This document shows positions 57,925 to 64,000 of a DNA stretch of 64,000 nt, in pieces. How positions within the stretch are numbered: position 1 is the stretch's first letter; the number at the start of each line of letters is the position of its first letter. This stretch comes from Corynebacterium sp. Its GTDB lineage: Bacteria > Actinomycetota > Actinomycetes > Mycobacteriales > Mycobacteriaceae. The stretch is taken from the NCBI RefSeq assembly GCF_030532195.1, contig NZ_JAUNLP010000002.1:124001-188000 (forward strand), written 5' to 3'. The notes beneath the pieces are model-generated. The model saw only the letters and a list, made by a program, of their open reading frames with translations, had not been told where the DNA came from and searched no databases. The translations under genes and the position numbers were made by a program.

Positions 57925-57990
57925 TGGGTGCTGATTTTTAGTTACGTACTTGTGAAGTTAGAGATTGTAGAAAATAAGGAAGGCTGATTT

Positions 57991-60327
57991 ATGTCGCAGC
58001 TTGTCGAGGGGCAGATTCTCGATGGCCGCTACCGAATTGGTGCGACCATCGCACACGGTGGCATGAGCACCGTGTACTGCGCCACCGATCTGCGACTCGA
58101 TCGTGTGGTGGCGGCCAAGGTCATGGACCCGCGCTTTGTCGACGATGAATCCTTCCGTATCCGCTTTGAACGCGAGGCTCGCGCAGTTGCGCACCTCAAT
58201 GATGAGTCGTTGGTCAACGTTTATGACCAGGGCACTGACCCGGCTGGGCACGTCTTCCTAATTATGGAATTCGTCGACGGCGGCACGCTGCGCGAGCTGC
58301 TGCGTCAGCGCGGCCCCATGCCACCTCATGCGGCTGCAGCGGTGATGCGCTCGGTGCTTCGCGCACTCTCCGTTGCGCATTCACGGGGCATGGTCCACCG
58401 CGATATCAAGCCGGAAAATGTGCTGATTTCCTCCGATGGGCGCGTGAAATTAGCCGACTTCGGCCTGGTGCGCGCAGCCGCTGATGCGAAGGTCACATCG
58501 AATTCGGTCATTGTGGGCACGGTGGCATACCTATCTCCGGAACAAGTCACCGGTGAGCCAATTTCCCCGGCCTCTGATGTCTACTCTGCCGGTGTGCTCC
58601 TCTTTGAGCTGCTCACTGGCACGACCCCGTTTATTGCCGACTCCTCTTTGGGAGTGGCCATGAAACGCCTCAACGAGGAGGTGCCACTTCCCTCAGACCT
58701 CATTGATGGTGTGCCAGCGGAGTTCGATGAACTGGTACTTCATGCTTGTTCCCGCAGGCCAGAGGACAGGTTTTCGACTGCGAAGGAATTCGCCCAAGCG
58801 CTGGAGGAAGTTTCCGAGGAATTGGCGCTGCCACCGTTTAAGGTTCCCTCGCCGTCTCATTCAGCAGCCGCAAATGCCGCTGTTGCAGAGGGCCTGACGG
58901 AAAACTTCCAGCGAGATCCTGGCTCACGCGCACCGCGTCCGGGAATTGCAGAGACCGCGCCTGAGCGATTCGACAACCCGGAGGCGGGGCACACTCGCAC
59001 CTTCGACCGCAATGACGGCTATGACAACGCCAGCTGGGAAATGCCAGCTGCCGCACCCACGTCTACGCCTGGACAGGCACCCGGATCTGTGCCATTTGCA
59101 CAGCCGGAGCCTCCGCGGGCAATGCCCTACCCATCGCCACAGACTCAGCCGCAACCAGAGCCGCAGTATCCGCCAGCTCGGACTGACTCTCCACAGCATC
59201 CCCAGCCCAGATCCGAGAGCGCACAAAAGCGCCCGAACCGTCGAGCATCACGACAGCGCACTCGCCGCGGCTGTGCGCTCTGGCTGGTCATTGCGCTTAT
59301 TGCTACCCTGGGCATGGGTTTGGGTGCCTGGTGGCTGGGATCTGGTCGTTATGGCGAGGTGCCGTCAATCACCGGCCTTTCTCAGCCACAGGCAATGTCA
59401 GCAATAAGCGATGCGGGCTTTGAGCCAGTCGTTGACGAGCGCTACCACAACACGGTGGCGGCATCGAAGATCATCGGTTCGGAACCGCTGGCCGGGGAGC
59501 GCGTTGTGCGTGGCGACGATGTCCTCGTGCTAGTCAGCCTTGGTCGGCCGACTGTGCCCGCCTATCCGGCGAATCATTCGCCACAGGTGTATAGTGAGGA
59601 ACTTTCCAAGCGCACCTTAAAGGAAAAGGTCGGTGAACCCGTATTCTCCGATGATGTATCTCCTGGTGATTTGGTATTCGCCAAGCCATCTCCAGGCCAG
59701 GCAGTCAATGTCGGTGCAACCGTGACGGTGCATTACTCCATAGGACCTGCTCCAGTAAAGGTTCCGCACATCGTGGGGCTTACCGAAAAGCAGGCGCGTC
59801 AGCAGCTGCGTGAAGCCGGCCTGGAGGTCGGCGATACCGTCGAGGAGTTCTCTGCATCTGCTGATGAGGACGAAGTTATCGCTGTCTCCCCCGACGAAGG
59901 TACGGGCTTGGAACGCGGTAGTTCTGTGACGTTGACCGTCAACAATGGCATCGAGGTGCCGAAGGTGGTTGGACGTACCGAAGCCGATGCGCGCAAGATC
60001 CTGCAACGCGCAGGAATTGAGGTTGCCAAGGTGCGTACCTCGGACTCCTCATCAAGCAGTTACGGCCGTGTGGATTCGGTGTCTCCGGCAGCAGGCGAAG
60101 TCATTGATCCCGATAACGCTACCGTCACACTGACGGTGTCACGTTCGGTAAAGGTGCCACAGCTGATGGGCAAGACGGTCAAGCAAGCACGTCGTGAAGC
60201 GGAAAAGCAGAACCTTGAACTAGAGGTATCTGGCTCTGCCAGCGAAAATGACCGCGTTTTGGTGCAGTCCCCGCTCCCCGGCTCACGGGCCAAGGCGGGC
60301 GACAGCATTAAGGTCAGCACTCTGTAG
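57991..60327 (+). CDS. pknL: Serine/threonine protein kinase with five PASTA repeats
   Basis: A 778-residue membrane kinase. The catalytic domain (about 1-275) has the ATP lysine in AAKVMD (about residue 42), HRDIKPEN at 136-143 and DFG. A Pro/Gln-rich linker covers about 290-420, followed by a membrane helix near 430-450. Five extracellular PASTA repeats begin at about residue 457, each with the V-P-x-(I/V)-x-G start (VPSITG, RPTVPAYP variant, VPHIVG, VPKVVG, VPQLMG). PASTA domains sense peptidoglycan fragments or lipid II. M. tuberculosis PknL lacks PASTA repeats whereas the corynebacterial form has them. It is divergent from its likely substrate gene. Confidence 0.93.
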   Translation: MSQLVEGQILDGRYRIGATIAHGGMSTVYCATDLRLDRVVAAKVMDPRFVDDESFRIRFEREARAVAHLNDESLVNVYDQGTDPAGHVFLIMEFVDGGTLRELLRQRGPMPPHAAAAVMRSVLRALSVAHSRGMVHRDIKPENVLISSDGRVKLADFGLVRAAADAKVTSNSVIVGTVAYLSPEQVTGEPISPASDVYSAGVLLFELLTGTTPFIADSSLGVAMKRLNEEVPLPSDLIDGVPAEFDELVLHACSRRPEDRFSTAKEFAQALEEVSEELALPPFKVPSPSHSAAANAAVAEGLTENFQRDPGSRAPRPGIAETAPERFDNPEAGHTRTFDRNDGYDNASWEMPAAAPTSTPGQAPGSVPFAQPEPPRAMPYPSPQTQPQPEPQYPPARTDSPQHPQPRSESAQKRPNRRASRQRTRRGCALWLVIALIATLGMGLGAWWLGSGRYGEVPSITGLSQPQAMSAISDAGFEPVVDERYHNTVAASKIIGSEPLAGERVVRGDDVLVLVSLGRPTVPAYPANHSPQVYSEELSKRTLKEKVGEPVFSDDVSPGDLVFAKPSPGQAVNVGATVTVHYSIGPAPVKVPHIVGLTEKQARQQLREAGLEVGDTVEEFSASADEDEVIAVSPDEGTGLERGSSVTLTVNNGIEVPKVVGRTEADARKILQRAGIEVAKVRTSDSSSSSYGRVDSVSPAAGEVIDPDNATVTLTVSRSVKVPQLMGKTVKQARREAEKQNLELEVSGSASENDRVLVQSPLPGSRAKAGDSIKVSTL

Positions 60328-60434
60328 CTGGTCGAGTTGGTCTCCAGCTGCACAGTGCTGACCTGCGGAATACTGACCTTTGCGGCCATGGCACGCGTGG
60401 CGTAATACGTGGCCGCGCTCGTGCTAGGCCTCGC

Positions 60435-61826
<1,392 letters not shown>

Positions 61827-61889
61827 TCATTGTAACTACCCCGCACCTCGGGTGTTAGTCAGGTCACCTAATAGCCGTAGTTTCACCGC

Positions 61890-62384
61890 TTACTTATCCA
61901 GTGGCATAGCCTGGGCGATGCGGTTGAACTTCACCAGATTGTGCTGGGCATCCGCCAACGCATCGTGCTTACCGGCGGTCTGACGCGGCAGCTTGGGCTT
62001 GCCCGCCATCTCCCAGTACTGCTTGAGCTCACGGGTAAAACGCGGAATGACCTGTGGCAACTTAGTCATGTCCCCCCAAAGCTGCGCTAGTGCAATGTGG
62101 TCATAGGCCCCCACCCAGGCCCACAGCTCGGGCCGTCCGGTGCCGGACTCTGTAAGAAATGCGAGGAGTTCCTTGCGAATAGTCTCGCGGTTTTTCCACA
62201 GCGGCGAAGAGGGACTGGGCAGCTGATTGAGCACATTGGCTCGTACCCACGGTCCTGCTTTGCTCGCATCAAACTCGGTTGACACCGCGTAGTACTCACG
62301 GCCGTCCTCGGCCACGACACCGATGGAGACAAGGTCAATGGTCTTGCCGTCCTCAATGAACTCGGTGTCATAGAAATAACGCAC
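61890..62384 (-). CDS. DEDD-type 3'-5' exoribonuclease (Rv2179c family)
   Basis: A 164-residue small exoribonuclease. The DEDDh-type residues are visible: D and E in YFYDTEFIEDG, the aspartate in WAWVGAYDHIAL and the C-terminal HDALADA. GTG at 62384 is chosen because Rv2179c begins at the same residue (xRYFYDTEF) and GAGAGGA lies ten bases upstream; the frame is open to 62459. It follows plsC and precedes aroG on the same strand. Confidence 0.9.
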   Translation of the reverse strand: MRYFYDTEFIEDGKTIDLVSIGVVAEDGREYYAVSTEFDASKAGPWVRANVLNQLPSPSSPLWKNRETIRKELLAFLTESGTGRPELWAWVGAYDHIALAQLWGDMTKLPQVIPRFTRELKQYWEMAGKPKLPRQTAGKHDALADAQHNLVKFNRIAQAMPLDK

Positions 62385-62496
62385 GGTGTGGAATCCTCTC
62401 CAGCTTTGACTCCAAGCAGGCAAACCGCGGCTGACAGTCAGCTTTCCCCACGGGCACAAGCATCACTGCAGCCGCAAAAACTATCTGCGTTTTATT

Positions 62497-63288
62497 CTAG
62501 CGACCGAGTCGGAACCACCGACGAGGGGTCGGCTTCGGGCCCGGCGCTGGTACCGTCAGTTCGCCGCCCGGCTCGGTGCCCTCTGGGTATCCGTGGCCCG
62601 CTTCCAAGGACTTCCTAACATCGCCGGCATATGCCCTGACATACTCCTGACCAGACAGTTTCTGAATTTCCTTCATCAGATCATCGGTCAGTGCCCTGGC
62701 TGCTTCACGCTCATCGGTGTACTTGCCCTTGTACTCCGCCGGATCCAGCGGATCGCCAATAATGATGCCCACGCGAACCGGACGCGGAATCCAGCTGCCA
62801 ATTGGGTTCGCCTTTTCCGTATCAATCATGGCCATCGGGAACACCGGCACGCCGGTCTTCAGCGCAACGCGGGCCGCACCGGTCTTGCCGCGGTAGAGAC
62901 GACCATCCGGACTACGAGTACCTTCTGGCGAGATTCCCAGCAGGTCACCGCGAGCAAGCACCTTTACGCCCGCATTCAGTGCGTCGCGAGCAGCATCGCT
63001 GGAAGTGCGGTCAATCGGCACCTGGCCGACCGAGGAGAAGAAGAACTTCTGAATACCACCCACAAAACCGGGGGTGTTGAAGTACTCGGCCTTGGCCAAG
63101 AACGTCAACTGACGATGACACACCAGCGGGAAGTAGAAGTGATCCATGACGGCCAGGTGGTTCGACACCATCAGAGCCGGCCCCTCAACCGGAATCTTGT
63201 CACCGCCGATGTAATAAGGACGGTTGTAAATCCGCAGCCACGGCCCAATGAGGATGTACTTGAAGAACTTGTACCAGCGATTATTCAC
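62497..63288 (-). CDS. plsC: 1-acyl-sn-glycerol-3-phosphate acyltransferase
   Basis: A 263-residue membrane-associated acyltransferase that acylates lysophosphatidic acid. The catalytic HX4D motif is NHLAVMD, and the second motif is SPEGTRS. It corresponds to the Rv2182c position. A basic C-terminal tail (PTPRRWFRLGR) may aid membrane contact. No gene lies in the 99 bases upstream. Confidence 0.9.
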   Translation of the reverse strand: MNNRWYKFFKYILIGPWLRIYNRPYYIGGDKIPVEGPALMVSNHLAVMDHFYFPLVCHRQLTFLAKAEYFNTPGFVGGIQKFFFSSVGQVPIDRTSSDAARDALNAGVKVLARGDLLGISPEGTRSPDGRLYRGKTGAARVALKTGVPVFPMAMIDTEKANPIGSWIPRPVRVGIIIGDPLDPAEYKGKYTDEREAARALTDDLMKEIQKLSGQEYVRAYAGDVRKSLEAGHGYPEGTEPGGELTVPAPGPKPTPRRWFRLGR

Positions 63289-63387
63289 GGTTTAAAACTA
63301 TACAGGGTCGCATCGAAGCCAGCGCCAGGCATCGCCGGTATCCCCCACTTTCTGGGCGAGGGACAGCACTTGATACGTAAGCGCGCT

Positions 63388-64000
63388 TTACGACGGATCC
63401 CTGACCTCAGCAACCACGAAGCTGCGAGCAATATCTGCCACACCAATAAGGCCAGCATCAGCTCCGAGTTCTGCAACCTTCACCTCAGCCACGGGACGGT
63501 AGCCAGAACCAGTGATATTGCGCGCGAATTCCGCCTGCGCCTTTTCCAAGTACAGGTCCGATGCCGTGGCGACTCCCCCGCCGATGACCACAAGCTCCGG
63601 GTCAAAGACATCCCCGACGATGGACAGGCCACGCCCCAGCCAGGTGGCGAAATCATCCAATGCCGCCTCAGCCAGTTCATCGCCCTGACGCGCTGCTGCG
63701 ACAACATCTGTACCAGTGACGGTGCCGGCAACCAGACCGTCGGTAAGCCGGGAGTAGTACTGACCGGATTCAGCGAGCTCGGCTGCGGTGGTGACCAGTG
63801 CCGTGCCCGAGCAGTAGCGCTCGAAACAACCGCGCTTGCCGCATGCGCACGCGCGTCCCTCTGGCACCACGGTCAAGTGGCCGAATTCCGGTGCGGTGCC
63901 GTACGCGCCGCGGTAGATTTTTCCGCCTTGCATCATCGCGCCGCCGATGCCGGTGCCGAGCGCGAAGAGCACCCAGTTATCCGCACCGCGCGCCGCGCCA
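63388..64000 (-). CDS. glk: ROK-family glucokinase, N-terminal part beyond window edge
   Basis: A partial gene; the frame runs through the right edge (ARGADNWVLFALGTGIGG is readable across 63990-63950). The visible 204 residues include GTAPEFGHL and the zinc-binding CACGKRGCFERYCSG, followed by the glycine-rich VVIGGG and the closing LGADAGLIGVADIA, all typical of ROK glucokinases such as C. glutamicum Glk. About 110 N-terminal residues with the ATP-binding DxGxT motif must lie outside. The stop codon lies inside a GCTTTACGACG variant (63385-63395) of the repeated word described in the findings. Confidence 0.9.
   Translation of the reverse strand, partial: GAARGADNWVLFALGTGIGGAMMQGGKIYRGAYGTAPEFGHLTVVPEGRACACGKRGCFERYCSGTALVTTAAELAESGQYYSRLTDGLVAGTVTGTDVVAAARQGDELAEAALDDFATWLGRGLSIVGDVFDPELVVIGGGVATASDLYLEKAQAEFARNITGSGYRPVAEVKVAELGADAGLIGVADIARSFVVAEVRDPS

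Noticed and set aside
60328..60434. Terminator between pknL and aroG
   Set aside because: Only a GCGGCC/GGCCGC pair with a long loop and no T-run is visible; not convincing.

Overview
The window is a chromosomal segment from a Gram-positive actinobacterium, almost certainly a Corynebacterium or a very close mycolata relative. The base composition is moderately GC-rich. The gene order from lspA to the ROK kinase closely matches the wag31-ftsZ-mur-mraZ and Rv2169c-Rv2182c neighbourhoods known from Mycobacterium and Corynebacterium. Wag31/DivIVA-based polar growth genes, an MTB12-like lipoprotein, LppM, MptA and PknL all point the same way. I cannot name the species from sequence alone. I see no IS element, prophage, CRISPR array, tRNA or rRNA.

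Region 1 (1-11.4 kb) is a nitrate respiration and molybdenum block. A MogA/MoaB-type molybdopterin protein is divergent from narK-narG-narH-narJ-narI, which run straight into modA and a fused modB-modC molybdate transporter. Enzyme, nitrate/nitrite transporter and cofactor metal uptake therefore look like one transcription unit. narK has no ATG, GTG or TTG start in the right place and seems to begin at an ATT codon.

Region 2 (11.5-26.6 kb) is housekeeping and envelope. It holds a PLP fold-type III enzyme coupled to an aldonolactone-oxidase-like flavoprotein, RarD, a lspA-rluD-unknown operon, two lipoproteins, asparaginase, an acetyltransferase, DinB and isoleucyl-tRNA synthetase. A T-box riboswitch lies upstream of ileS.

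Region 3 (27-48.7 kb) is the division and cell wall cluster, all on the minus strand. In transcription order it runs mraZ, rsmH, ftsL-like, ftsI, murE, murF, mraY, murD, ftsW, murG, murC, ftsQ, ftsZ, pgeF, sepF, yggT, and then wag31 with its own control region. The yggS gene usually found between pgeF and sepF in relatives is absent. Three tandem GTGGG repeats in the MraZ-box arrangement precede mraZ, and further GTGGG clusters lie in the 0.7 kb spacer behind it.

Region 4 (48.2-64 kb) follows the Mycobacterium Rv2169c-Rv2182c order: DUF3040 protein, HEPN protein, GNAT, lppM, metF, idsA, mptA, Rv2175c-like protein, pknL, aroG, exoribonuclease, plsC, then a ROK glucokinase cut by the window edge. 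Two carotenoid genes, a crtI-type desaturase and a crtB-type phytoene synthase, sit on either side of mptA inside this conserved block. IdsA could supply the prenyl diphosphate for them.

The main signals not explained by ordinary annotation are an 11-base word, GCTTGACGACG, present ten times in 64 kb; the GTGGG clusters with a possible small RNA upstream of mraZ; and several perfect inverted repeats in promoter regions.
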